A DNA stretch of 64,000 nucleotides from Diphasiastrum complanatum (taxonomy: Eukaryota; Streptophyta; Lycopodiopsida; Lycopodiales; Lycopodiaceae), in the NCBI GenBank assembly GCA_029204225.1, contig CM055100.1, forward strand, positions 4,512,111 through 4,576,110, given 5' to 3'. Position numbers and translations under genes: made by a program. The notes under the pieces are model-generated. The model saw only the letters and a program-made list of their open reading frames with translations. It did no database searches and was not told where the DNA came from. This document shows positions 11,901 to 26,300 of this stretch, in pieces. Within the stretch, counting starts at the first letter, position 1, and every line of letters starts with the position of its first letter.

Positions 11901-14900
11901 AGAGGGGTAAGTAGCGAATACATTAGCCCCACCAGGATAAACAGTAGCACCGATGGGACTATGCGGTAATATGGAAGCGAATACACATCAGACCGTTCTA
12001 CTTTATCTTTGCCAAAAATGTGGACTTTGATAAAATTCAAAACTACAGCCCCGAGCTGAAGTAATTCCAGAGAAAAGCCTGCCCACCCAGTGGTAAGAAT
12101 ATATGTGATGAAAAATGCTGCCTGCATGCCAAGATCCATAACTTCAGCAACTAATAGATACTAGCTATTTTGTGATTAAAAACAGCAAAACCATGTTCTA
12201 CATAATTGAAGGGTACTTAGCGACTTGTCCAACTGGGAGAGGGAGAAGCGTGCAAGACAACGTGGGCTAATAAGAAAGAATAGCCATATAGAGATGAAAT
12301 CAAATTTATTCTAAGAATATATATTATTGAAGTCCACAAGTTCACCTTCAGATATAATGTTTAGAACAAACTCTACAAACTACCAAACAGAACTGGTTTT
12401 AGATACTAACATGTCAAATATTGAAAAAACAAGAGCATCCACTCCAACCTCTAGCTAAGTCAAATCATCTTTAATGACTATAAGGGGTGTTCCTAAGCTA
12501 GAAATAGTAGTAGCTGTACATATGACTCTAGCTTATCTTCTAGAAAAATTAACTAAGAAAAGTGATAAATCATTGCTTACAGCCAAAACATGATACTGGG
12601 CGTCCTTGAAAGACAATATAGCAATTTCAACTTCACCACACAACTTCCTTGAATTCAAACTATTCACCAATAGATTGTATATGATCAGGCTTATCACAAA
12701 GAAATCATGTATAAAGCCAACATCACTCATACAACTTAACAATTGGTCACTATACATTCTCAAAATCACGTTAGAAAATAGTTCATGAGAGCACTGTCTA
12801 CAAATCACAATTACCAACTTGTTTAAGTAGGAAAACTCCCACCAACTTTTGCAACCTCATCAGATCTTAACTTAATCCATAGAAAGAGGTGCAAAGGCAT
12901 GATGAAGAGGCCGCATTGTTGTCAAATTGCCTTGTCAACTGTCATTGCCAAGTTATATCTTTATATCAAAGGCTTCAAATCTATAATGTAATATTTGCCT
13001 TTGCACATCAACTTGTCAACTTGATGTGTCAATCTATAAGTTGACAAGTTATATCTTTATATCAAAGGCTTCAAATCTATAATGTGATATTTGTGTATTT
13101 CCATCTCAAAACATGTCCTTGAGACTTCTATATGTCCATGATACCTTCTAGCTTTGTACATTATATGTATGTCCTTAGAGCTCCTACTAGCAAACTTTGC
13201 AAGTATCACATAAGCATAAAAGACTATACTTGATAAATAACAGACAATTTCCTTCGAAGATTCATAAAAGACCAGCAAATACAATCGTAGACAAAGCCCT
13301 ACAAGCAATGTAGATGAGCTTCCCGACGAAGAGCTCAATCGTCTCAATAATCAGAAGCTATGAATGAATGTCTCTACCTCCTACTCTTTCAGTTATCTGC
13401 TAGGAACTCCCTCATTCGATGGCAGGGCTTACCTAACCCATGACAGATGCAGGTTAAGTCCATAATGAAAGAGGTAACATGAAGGATGGGCAATCGACGG
13501 AACTGGAGGTGGCACTGGATCTGAGGAAGAAGTGGTTGGAGCCTAGGATGAGATCTAAAGGCTAACCTAGTCCTGAATAGCATAAAGCTGAGCGTTAAAC
13601 TCATGTTGTGAGAGGCACAAAGCATCTTGGTGAGGCGAAAAGCATCGAGCTATGGTTGTAGCATCTGTTGGATGGCCTGGGAAGCATATCCAAAGAAAAA
13701 AATACTTGACCAAGCGCCATCTTGTCATTACCCTAACCATGCTCAAAGAACACCAACCATGCAAAAGAAAAAAGAGCAACATTGTAGATATGAAAACTGC
13801 CGCATAGCAGTGAAAGTCCAACAAGCACTAGATGATGAAAGATCTGCCAAAACCTACTCGAAGTAGGGTGCTAGCCAAGAAGAAGACCTCCGATTCCAAA
13901 AGAGGACCTTCAAGTAGGGAGCCCAGCCTTCAAAAACTGCAATGGCCGATGAGATTTGCCTAAAAAAGTGCTTTATTACCAAGTTAGGAACAGATTTCAT
14001 AAATTTTGATATCAAAGAAGCATAGAAGACCATAAATGAAGAGACAAAAAAGGCTAACGTTTATGATCTATGGCTAAAGTCCTACAAGCAATAGCATTGA
14101 GCTCTCCCCACAAAGAGCTCAAGCAAAAGCAAATTAGTAAGTTGAAAAATGAATGTCTCAAGGCCTATTTATACTCAATAGAAAACTTAAAGTAAAAGGC
14201 CCCTATCCACAACAAGGGTTACAGGAGGGACAATAGTGCACGCTCCTGGAGGCCATGTGCCCTTTCAGTAGGACCCCCACTCCAGAATCAAACAGTAATA
14301 TCTGGGCCCTTGGCCGATCTAAGCATAAATGCATAAAAAAAAAATTTATGCCTATGCATGAATAAAAAGAACTCATGGCCAACAAATGAACAAAAAGTGT
14401 TGTATATGCATAAGAAAAGCAGGAGGTGAGTCCGTAACTGAGCTAGAGTGAAGGAAACGACAAGCCCAATAAGTCTAGGAAGTGGTGGGTAGCAAGCAGC
14501 CAACATGGAAACCCGAGTGCCAACTGACTCAAAGACACAATTAAATTGTATACTTATTGGTGGTTCATGACAAAGTGTCATCTTGTTACGTGCACCTTGT
14601 CTTGAAGACGTTTTTCCATTCATTTCCAATTTGGTTCTCATCAATGTGTTATTCATGTTAGCAAGTGATGGATTATAGCTCTTGCTATGGACAAAATTTT
14701 CCATTTTTTTGAATACTTGAACTTCATTGCATAGTGATCTCTACGTGGTTAGGGATCTGTATAGGATTTCTGCCAAGGCCCTTGTTGCTATTACAAAATG
14801 CACAACTCCAGGATTCTAACCTTGTGAATATCAAGCTTTGCTAAATTGTGTGTGTGTGTGTGTGTGTGAGGGTCAATGCTTACAACAACCTACTTTGTCT

Positions 14901-17317
14901 ACTCCAAGAGAGCAAGGCATTATCCAATGTCAAACTGCCATGTGCTTTACTGTTGTCCATGGAAATTTTCCTTTCAGAAGTGGACTAAATCTAGGAACAA
15001 AAAGAAGACACTTCTCCAACATCTACAACCATTTTCTTACTGAATCTCATCTTTTGTATGCTTAAATTGACAAAGAAATATCTTGTCTACAATCTTTATG
15101 CAAAAATTTTCAGAATGTGAATCAAAACAGGAGTTAGAGAAACCAAAATTGTAGAAAAACTAGATCATAGATTGAACAAATCACGCTATGGACTAGCATT
15201 TAAAAGTAAGGAAAGTTCTACGCTAGATTCATAGTCCACCTGCAAACTAGGGTGACACGATTGTCTTCAGGACATAGTGGAGCTTATGAAAGAATGTAAG
15301 GACAATAGCTATTCAGTAATTTGTGATGTTGGAGAGAGGAGAGAGATCATACCTGCCTTGGAACTGCAACTGCTAAACGACTAGGAATATCTGTTGGCTT
15401 TGAAATGAAGGAATTGATCTGGTTCAACAAAGATCCTGAAAGTACTGTGATGAAGAAAACATTCCCAACGAGAAAGTAGAAAAAGTTTTTGGATGCTTCT
15501 CTCTCCTGACGACTTCTTGATATATGCCCCTCAATTTTTGATAAGATTAGCATTATAGAAGGGACAACATATAAGAGAAGACTTAGTAGGAGACTTGGAA
15601 GATATCCTGTCACGATTTGGTTCAACCCCGGGCTGCACCACACATCAAATCTCTCAACGTTAGTATGGAAGAGTTGCAACAGATAATAACAATTGCATTC
15701 ACTTTGTGACAGAAAATGACCTTCAAATTTTATTACTGCAACATAGCTCTTTAAACTGATGTGCTGCACCTTTGAGGAGGATCCAGCAAAACATATTATG
15801 TTCCAAGCACACCAGGTTCTCACGGATTATCGATTGATGTTGGAATTCTGCATTTTCTTAGAACTTAACTGATATCTTTCATCATTGTACCTAATGAAAG
15901 CACCGTCACAACAGGCCACAGGCCCCTCACAACAGATTTTTCACAAGTCGAAAGCACACAACTTTTAGTATAACTCATATCAAATGGCAGTGCAGGAGAA
16001 ATAGCTCACAAGTTCAACAAAACTTTCACCACAGGAAACCATCGCTCCAAATTATCCAGTTGAACTAGTGTCTGCACTAGACTAGTTGGGATGACATAGG
16101 TAACTGTCAGGAGAAACGCAGCTATCCACACGCCCAGTGAGTAAAACTTCAGTAGTGAATAAGGTATTCCAAGGTTTGGCCAATACACATCTCTTGGTTC
16201 AGGAGCCCATTCTGTGACCCATATCATAGGATTGCTTGATTGATAAGTTTGTGCACAAATAGCCGCACCCCATCTTGATTTGAAAGAAACAAATGCAGTG
16301 GGCAATTCCTGCAATAACAATCTGCCAGCATGAGTATGATCAGAACATTAAAAAATAGCCCTGCAATGGGATGTTTAAAGAAAAAAGGAACCAGATTATT
16401 CTAAAGGGATTTACCAAATGTCTGAACTTTGCTAAAGCCTAAAACTAACAATTATTAACATCTCAAAAAATACTTGGGCTTAAGGGAGAACCCAGGAACC
16501 CATCCATTTTCACTTGCAGATTGCATTTAGAACTATGACAACTTTCACTTTTATTTGGGAAAAGGTCACTTTTTAATATTAACTTCGACTGGAGATTTCT
16601 GTTCCTTGTGGAGGAGCATGAGAATCAGAAGAGTGGTTTGCCATTAATTTTCTCGATGGAGTTGGAAGCTGGTCTCTTCAAGTATGCTACTAGATCAATA
16701 AGTGGATGAGGATTCGAAGTTGTTTCCCTTATGAAGAACAATATTCGAGTCGGCAGTTCAAGTAGTTCCCCTGGACGAGCACGCACCGTGCACCAACACA
16801 AAACACGCTCCTCGTATTGTGTTTCCACCTTGAGAGTATTGATCTCCATCTGCATCTGCTTGTTTTTCATCCTTGACCATTTCCACTTCCTCTTTGATTT
16901 GCTGCATCTGAGTCTTTAAAACCTTCGTCTCATGTAGAATCTGTGTGTAGTTAGAGGCCAGATGGTTGCCATAAGCTTTGAAGGGAAGAATATAATCAGA
17001 TTCTTGGGTGTAGATGGAGTAGACAGGAGAGGAGAGCTTGGGCAAGGACGCAAGGTAGGCAGAAGAAGTCACTAGTGGGAAAATGGAGGCAATGGAACAG
17101 GACCAGGGGTAGGCAATACTGCCACAGGAGACAGCATTGCCTGCATGGGCAGCGCTGTTGCCTCTGATGCAAGGGGGCTTGAAGATGGAGCTGGCAGCGA
17201 GGAAGTGGGAGATGGAGGTGGGAGGGAAAAGCGATGGGCCCGCTCCATTCTTCCTTTCCATTGAATGCAAGGACATAAAGAACTTTTGTTGGAGCAAGTA
17301 CTGTGCAGATCCCCATG

Positions 17318-17375
<58 letters not shown>

Positions 17376-20300
17376 CCTGTTTCTTTTGGTAACAAAATGG
17401 AACATAGCTATATACAACAGTCATCATAAACATCAATATGGAGCAGTATGTGGCTTCACATATAAACGAAAATGTTAAATATTCTAGATATGAAACTCAA
17501 GCATAATAATAAAACTTCTAGTGATGCCAGTTAAAGCTCCAATTGAAGTTTTGGTTGAATGAACAGAAGATCTTGGAATAAATGTATGTGATTGCTATTT
17601 ACAAAGCCCCTATAGAGAACTCTTTGATGAAAATTCTGATCTTTACATGAGATGATGTGCATGGGCCTCACTTCTACCTGAAAGCTGATCCCCATCCATT
17701 CCCCACGCTCCAAGCACAAGAATGAATGAATATACACAAACCTCACTATAGGCTATACTTGAGCAGCTCGCCCACCTCCCTGAGCTACCAATGATGATTT
17801 GCCTCTCCTACATCCCATGTAGGCTCAACTTTCCCATGCTTGACATTGCCAACTCTGATTTGACCAGCTTGTCAGCCTCCCACCAAGGAGCCTGTCTCAC
17901 CAATATATCCATCATGTCATCCAAACCAAAGCAAATGCAAACTAGATCCACTGTCGTGATGAGAAACTCACCAACGATCCATAGCATATCAGGTAGGATA
18001 GCTCCATCAAAACCCTGTACCATGTACCATCTGGAAGTGCAACATAAAGAACATGCTGCATCATGGGCTTCGCTCTTCAAGAAGGAAGATAGGAAACCCT
18101 CTCCCAATTTTTCCAATGTTGTTGCTACAACTATTTCGAAAGACAAGTTGAGAGAACAAAAAGCCCATAATGTGAGAGTAAGAGGCATCTTGGACACACA
18201 GGATCATCCCAAGAGGGTAGCAAGCCAAGTGGGTTGAATCGATGCAGAATTTCACATGGAAATTTGGTACAAGAAGAATGCCAAAATTGTGTAGCTTATG
18301 CTTATCTCAAAATTGTACTAGATGTCTTTTTTGGTAATAGAGAATTGTTGAGATTAGCCAGGCTCACAACGAGGATCCCCATTGCCAAGAAGTGGTGAGA
18401 AAGGCAAACCTTGAGCAAGTTGGGAAAGTGTTTCCATGGCTGTGACAAATTTGCCTCATACACCATCACAACATGATTCTGTCCGGGTTGTGGTTGGCAA
18501 ACTCATGAAGATGGATCACTTTATCTCCTACGCACAAACAAAAATGATGTGTCTAGAGTAGCTAACCTATTTATCAGGTACGAATTCATACTTTATGCAT
18601 TACCGTCATCCATAGTGTCGGATAGGGATACTTAATTTATTGGTGACTTTTGGACTACAATCATGTCTAGGCTAGAAATGCAGTTGAGAATGAGTAGTAT
18701 AGAGCATCCTAAAACTAATGGCTAAACTGAGAGAGTCAACCAAAACCTTCAGAGCATGACTTTCATTCATGTGTTGTAAACTACAATACAAACGACTTTG
18801 CATGTAGAAGATGATCCAAAAAAGCTTTGAACAAAAACCTTAAGCATAATATAAAATATTCTCCTTTTCAGTCAAAATTTTGAGTCTGTAAAAACTTTTG
18901 CTAGATAGCAATACAAGTGCCCGGTTTGAGCAGCTCCAATGGATGTATATAGCTCCAAATCTGGTTTACAAAAAGTACGAAAATGAAAACATTTTCCAAT
19001 CTTTAACGTACACAATGTAACACAGTTTCTCCCCTTCCAAAGCAATGCTCTAGTACCAAGTTACAAGTATTGAAACGGAAATAGGATAACATTAGAAAAA
19101 ACTAAATGTGTACTACAAGAACCACCAATGAATTGATAATGAAAATTTGTACGACTATGCTAATAGGAAATCTAACAAACTCACGAATTTGGACTAGGAG
19201 CACAAAAAGAATGTGTGACCTTATCCTAATGTTCAAAGGGCCCAAGAGGCCAAACCATATATTTCACTGATAAATATTAACAAATAATGTGTTCAACGCC
19301 CATGGCTCGATATAGATGGCCTATAAACCATGCGTTGTAAGATGACTACTACTATTGACAAACTCACAATTTGCACATGAAAACCAAACTCATACAAGAG
19401 AATTATTGAATGATGATACAAATCGCCTAGCAAGAAACATATCAGTAATCAAACATGTTTTCATTCAATATGTCATTGAACCCATACACTAAGATTGTTA
19501 GAATCATAAGAAAGCACTTACTATACATGAAGAAACTCGACAATGTACATGCTCATTCAACAAATATATCGACATTAATTTTGTGGTATTATGGAAGTTT
19601 ACAACCTTCACTTGTATAGATCCATCGGACATCCAGAATTCTCAACTCCATGAATTGCAACATCATTCTCACGTAGTAAGTGATTCCTATAAAGAGAATG
19701 CAACATAATTACCTTCTTCTTGAGAGCACTTTGATGCTCTCTAATGCGTTGATGAAGGTCCTCAATCTTCTGTGAATTCACCTCAATTGGATCTACTTTG
19801 GGTCCAAACCAAGCAATAATTCTTTTTGAATTTTTTATTCTTTCACTTGTCGGTTGCTTCTTCAACTCCTCACCCTTTTTGATAAGTTCCTCCAATTGAT
19901 GCTAAGAGTACAAACAATAAAAAATAGTCAGGGCACATGTCAAGGAGAGATAAAAAGATGGAGATTTAGCATGAATCAACAACTCTTCAACTCTATACCT
20001 TAAGGGTCACAAGCTAAACTAAGTTTGTCTATCTTCGATCATGTTATCCTTTTTTTTCACTTTGGAAAAACAAACAAACACATGAATTGCTTTGTACCTG
20101 CTTGCCCTACAAAAGCAATGCAATAAGAAAAACTAATATATATTGTTCTTCTTTCAACTGCCCACGTTTTTTTATAAGTTCCTCCAATTGATGCTAAAAG
20201 TAACAACAATTGAAAAACAATCATAGTACACCTCTCATGTTAAGCATGCATTAAAAGCAAAATACATTAAGATGTAGAGTTTAGGTCAATTGACCGTTCT

Positions 20301-23300
20301 TCAATTCTATAACTTAAAATTCACAAGCTAGACTACATGTTTTGTCTATCTTCAATCATGTTTTCCTTTTCTTTCACTTTGGAAAAATAAACAAACACAA
20401 AAATGGTTCGTGCCTTTTTGGCCCTACAAAAGCAATATAATAAGAAAAAAACAAAATATGTTGCATTCTCAAGGTAGGTATCAACTTGATTCACAACCTA
20501 CTTGGGGCCTTCTAGACAAGGTAGGGAACTCTAGCCCTTCCTTTGTATATCATTGTCAAATTAGGTATGCAGCCTAAGTTTAGTAGAGTGTAAACAGGAA
20601 ATAGAGACATTCAATTGAAGCTTATGTTTTGGACTATTTGAGTCCTCTTTAAGAAGCTCATAGATCTTCCTAGTAGAAAATCAATTTTTCATTATGAGGG
20701 ACACTCATGCGCACATGAGGCAAAGATAGAGATTCGTTTAACTGGGTTAGAGGATCATGACCTATGTCATGGGCCACATAATACTCCAGATGAGACAAAG
20801 CATCAAGAGGAGGTAGAGAATCAAGATATTCCATATCAAATAGAAAACTATTTAGATGAGCAACAGAGAACATTGTGTCATGAATTACAAGAGACTAGGG
20901 ATGACATTTTGGCAAAAGATTTTCTAAATGCAATAGAAATTCCAAAGATATGCCATTTAACCACAAGTCCGGATTAGGCATGGATAGAGTCATCAGACAA
21001 GAACACATGCAGAGGATCATTTAGATCTCCCCAACCGCTTCACAACTCAAAATCAAGTAAATTCATCTTTGAAGCACATAGGGTTTGTATATGAGCACCA
21101 GTGTTATGACCCTATAACTAGAGGCCACCAACTCTAATGGAGCCGATAGAAGATGGTAAACACAATACAAGGCAAGACAGTGTACATAGTGTGAAAAATT
21201 GTCAACTAGTAGTATTTTCCTAACTTGAGATTTTGTAGGCCTATGGCCAAATAAAAGTTAGAGATAGGTTCATACATGTATGTAGAGGCCCAAAGTATGT
21301 GTACACTACTTTTGAGGTCACATTAATTAGAGGAGGTCGAGTGTGGAGCTCTTCTATTGGCTCATAATTTGGTGCATTCCTATTTGACCAAATTTCTAGG
21401 TATATGGGTGAATCCTATTGGACCCCAATTTTAGCCTATCATAAGACAAGTGGCCAAGAGGCACTATGGCTGCTATAAATAGCCATCTCCACGAGTATGT
21501 ACACATCTCATTTTCATTCTATTGAATGAATGTTATGCTCTTTGAAGATCCATCTTCTTCTCTCTCACTTTTTTGTTCATATCTTGCATTCTAGCCACTA
21601 GAATTGTGATTTCTTTGTTGCTATGGCTTCACACGTGTGAAATGCAGGTTGTAGGCTCTGAAGTACGGACAGGGACAGCAAGTTTCTGTTTGTGGAAGCT
21701 TATGATCAGATTTTGATGTTTAGTTGATGTTTAGTATGCTTAACATCACAATTTCTATCATTTTTTCAATCTAGATGTGCATAACTTCCATGGCCAAGAT
21801 CTTTATGAAACTTTAGCATCTTTTGGATCTGAGTTTTTCACATGGTATCAGAGCATTAGGCGGCCAAATGTGCAGGTTTTGCCAGATTTAGAAGAGATTT
21901 GTGGGCGAGTTTGCTTTTGTAGCATTCCAATCAAGTTTCTAGCTAAAAATCTTGTTGATTTATGTGTAGAAATTGGATCTTTGTGATCAAAACATCATTT
22001 GTATGCATTTCAATTGAAGTAGGGCGAATTCCCTCTATACTTATCAGAATAAGGAGACAAAAATTGTTTTGGAAAGAGGGAGATGCAAGATCCAACAAGA
22101 TCCTATTAGTTTTCCATTCTAGCATATAGTTTTTTGATTCAATTTCTTGCTTCTTCATGTCAAAAACTTCAAAATTGATGTAACCCTCTGATTTTCAGTT
22201 TGCTGAATGATTCAAGAGTGTATTTCAATCTTAGGAGTGAGGGAAAAGCAAGTATATTGAGGTTTGGTCTTGGTTTGATCAAGAAATCATAAAACTAGTG
22301 GCTAAAATTGAGAAAAAAGTGAGGAAAAGAGAGAAAAAGTAAGGTTTTAGGTTCCAAATCTTTGTGATTTCTTCTTGTGTTTCATTTGTTGATTCAAGAG
22401 AGTGCTTAGTGCATTGGAACAGGTCAAAGATCAGAGATCAATCATTGCAACATGGCTACAAATGGAGGCTACATGTTGGAAAGCAATGATAGGCTTACCT
22501 CCCTCAACTATTCTACTTGGAAAGTAAGGATGGAGTCTTTGCTTGAGATGAATGAGTTGATGGATATTGTTGTAGGTGTGGAGGAGAGACCTTTGGCACC
22601 TCAAGAACAATTGAGGTATGACAAGAGGGCAAAGAAAGCCCTTCACATGATCAAGATGAATGTGACAAATGAGCTTATCAAAGAGGTTGGTAAGTGCACA
22701 TCATCTAGTGAAGCTTGGGAAGCCTTGAAGAAGGTTTATGAATCCAAGTCTACTTCTAGAGTGTTGACTTTAAGAAGGCAAATCTTTTCTTGTATGCAAA
22801 AGAAGAGTGAGAATGGACATGCTTTTGTTTTGAGAGTTAAAGCATTGAATGATGAGTTAGCATGCATTAATGATGGCATAAATAATGAGGAGCTTGTTCA
22901 AGTGATTCTCAATGGCTTGTTGGATGATCATGCTAATCTTGTTCAAAGTTATGCTATCCAAAAATGTTTACCAAGTGTTGGAGACTTGCAAGAGGTCTTG
23001 TTGGCTGAAGAATTCAGGTTGCAAACAAGAGTGGGAGCATCTTCTACATCTCAAGGAGGAGAAGAGGAGGCAATGTTCTCTAAAGGCAAGTTCAAGGGCA
23101 AAGGTAAAAGCAATTGGTCTAAAGGGCAAGACCAAGGTGAGCACTCTACTTTTGGCAAAAAGAAGGATAGATCTAAGCTAAAATGTTTCTATTGTGGAGT
23201 CAAAGGGCATTTTGCTAGTGATTGTTTTAAGAAAAAGAGGGATCAAGGGGAAAAGCAAACCAATCTAACTATTGATGAGGGTGGGGATGAGCTTCTTTCA

Positions 23301-26300
23301 AATGATGCTTTTGTTATGTCATCTTGCTTGTTGGCTAATCATGGAGACATTGATCCTTGGTGGATTGATAGTGGAGCCACTTCTCATATGACATATCATA
23401 AAGAGTATTTTTCATCTTTAATGGCATTTGATGGTGATAGGAAGGTAATCTATACCGCAAATGATGGTGAGTGTGCAATCAAGGGGATTGGCACAATTCC
23501 TATTTCACTTTCTACAAATAGGAATATAGAATTGAAAGATGTTTTGCTCATTCCATCCATTACCAAGAACTTACTTAGTGTAAGCCAAATGCTTGACAAA
23601 GGATTCAAAGTTGAGTTTGATGGTGATGCTTGCTTGATCAAAAAGGGGTGTAGTATCATTGCAAAAGGGAAAAGGCAAGGGAAATTGTTCAAGCTTGATG
23701 CATGTGTTGTTGCTAACCAAGTTGGATGCATGGCAAATGAACAAATGTCAATTCAAGAGGTATGGCATAAAAGGATGGGACATCTCAACTACAAGGCCTT
23801 GGAGGTAATAGCCAAAAAGGAGGTAGTAAGGGGACTTCCCAAGTCTCTTACTTGCTTGAATCATGTTTGTGAAGAATGTGCTTTGTCTAAATCACATAGA
23901 TTGCCATATACTAGATCTATATCTAGATCTAAGATGCCTTTTTCTCTCTTGCATTCGGATATTCATGGTGTTACTACAATTAGCAATGGAGGTGCTAAGA
24001 TGTATGTAACTTTCATTGATGATTTTAGTAGATTTTGTTGGGTTTATCTACTAAAGAGCAAGGATGAGGTGTTTGATGTGTTTGTCAAGTTCAAAGTTGC
24101 TATTGAGACTCAATTTACAACCAAAATCAAATGCTTGAGGAGCGACAATGGTGGTGAATACATTTCTAACAAATTCAAAGCCTTTTGCGATGAGCATGGG
24201 ATCAAGAGGGAGTACACATGTCCAAGAACACCACAACAAAATGGAGTGGCCGAGAGGAAGAATAGAACCTTGTGTGAGAGTGCAAAGGCAATGAGATTGA
24301 ATGCTAATCTTCCTAAACCTTTTTGGAGTGATGCTTTGTTGTGTGCAAATTTCCTATGCAATAGATGGCCAAGTGTTGTATTGGAAGGAAAAACCCCTTT
24401 TGAAGCTTTGTTTGGTACGAAGCCTAATGTCAAGTTTCTAAGAACTTTTGGATGCATTTGCTACTTCAACATTACTCTTGATGATAGAACTAAGGAGGAT
24501 CCATCTTCAAGAAAGGGCATTTTTGTTGGTTATAGTGAAGTAAGCAAAGCATATAGGATTTATGTTCCTTCAATCAAGAAAGTGTTCACAAGTAGGGATG
24601 TCATTTTTGATGAAAGTAACATTCCAAAAGTTGTTTCAAGTGATGATGGTGTTGTTGCAACTAATGTGCTTGATGACAATGGAGTTGATGACACATTGGA
24701 TGTGGATGTTGAAGAAGCCTCTTCAAGTAAAATTCCAAGGAGAACTCCAAGGCATAAAGTGAAACCCTCAAGGCTCACTTATGATGGCAAAGGTAAGCAA
24801 GTGGTGGATGGATCCAACTATGCTTTCCTAACTTCTTTTGATGTACCTTCATGTGTAGATGAAGCAAGGCAAGAAGAGGAATGGATCCAAGCAATGGATC
24901 TTGAGTTTGAAGCACTTATGAAGAACAACACATGGAGATTGGTGGAGCTTCCAAAGGGCAAAAGTGCAATTGGATGCAAATGGATCTTCAAGGTAAAGAC
25001 AAATCAAGATGGATCTATCAACAAGTTCAAGGCAAGGTTGGTGGCTAAAGGTTATGCTCAAGAGCATGGCATTGACTATGAGGAAACCTTTGCACCCGTG
25101 GCAAAGATGGTGAGCATAAGAGTAATCATTTCCCTTGCAACTCTTTATGGATGGGATCTTTGGCAATTAGACATTTCTAATGCTTTCTTGAATGGTGATC
25201 TTGAAGAGGAAGTCTACATGGAGCAACCCGAGAGCTATGTTTCTCATAGCAAGCCTAATCATGTGTGTTTTCTACAAAAAAGTTTGTATGGTCTTAAGCA
25301 AGCACCAAGGAGTTGGTATGCTAGGCTTAACTCTTTTCTACTTTCTCAAAACTTCACTATGAGTGAGTATGATCATTCACTTTACTTTAGAATTAGTGCT
25401 AATGATGTTACAATCCTTATAATTTATGTGGATGACATTATTTTAAGTGGAGGGAACAAGGAAGATATAGAAGATATCAAGAAAGCACTAAAAAAGGAAT
25501 TTGAAGTGCATGATCTTGGTCTTTTGAGCTATATCTTAGGAATAGAAGTAATTAGAACTTCTCAAATCACTTTTATTTCACAAGAGAAGTATGCTATTTC
25601 TATTCTCAATAGATTTCATATGGTAGATGCAAATCCTATTGATACACCTATGGAATCACATGTAAAGCTAACTATAAGAGGTAATGAAAGATCCTTCGAG
25701 GACATTACTCTCTATAGGAAGCTAATAGGTTCTCTTATATATCTAACCATCACAAGACCTGATTTATCTTATTGTGTTGGTAGATTAAGCCAATTCATGC
25801 AAGATCCTAGCATAGAACATTGGAAACTAGGAAAGAGGATCTTGAGATACATCTCGGGAACAAAAGATTTTGGCATTGTTTATAGAGGCTCATCACCTAA
25901 CTTATTTGGTTTTTCAGATTCAGATTTTGCAGGAGACCTTATGGATAGAAAATCCATAAATGCACATGCTATTTTCATAGGTGATGGAGCTATCTCATGG
26001 ATGTCGAAGAAACAAGCAACTATATCACTTTCTTCTAGTGAGGCCGAGTACAAAGCTTTGACATCATGCACAAAGGAGATGGTGTGGATCAAGAGGATGA
26101 TTATGGAGCTTCATTTGCTGGATTTTTCAGAGAGTCCAATCATCTTTTGTGACAACCTTTCAGCCCAAAGTCTAGCAAGCAATCCGGTTTTCCATGCAAG
26201 GAGCAAACATATCGAGGTGGCTTACCATTTTGTGAGAGAACAAGTGTTGGCAAAAGAGATCAAGCTTGAACATGTCCCATCAAAGGAATGTGTGGCTGAT

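Larger units (their letters stand above)
12122..15352 (-). other. Intron 7 of the OSCA-like gene
   Basis: 3231 bp with GT-AG ends. It holds a 96-bp-period tandem duplication near 12949-13100 and a (TG)n tract at 14847-14868. Minus-strand frames such as 14288-14704 (138 codons) show no recognised domain and are left uncalled. Confidence 0.7.
21190..21842 (+). repeat. 5' LTR of copia copy 1
   Basis: 653 bp, TGTGAAAAATTG...TTTTTCACA, with a TATA box at 21474-21482. It matches 26398-27050 at every base compared. Confidence 0.98.

Noticed and set aside
14288-14704. 138-codon minus-strand frame in intron 7
   Set aside because: Not recognisable, lies within an intron of the channel gene, and no family motif could be found by reading.
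16758-17417. Long minus-strand frames with SLSLSL runs and an 'FVLVHGAC' string reminiscent of methylesterase N-termini
   Set aside because: The frame is opened by the (GA)n microsatellite, the HGAC match is eight residues only, and a stop follows within seven residues with no esterase sequence after it.
17791-18237. Overlapping antisense frames of 148 and 129 codons
   Set aside because: No known motif and no splice or homology support; they lie next to a dead gypsy integrase inside an intron.
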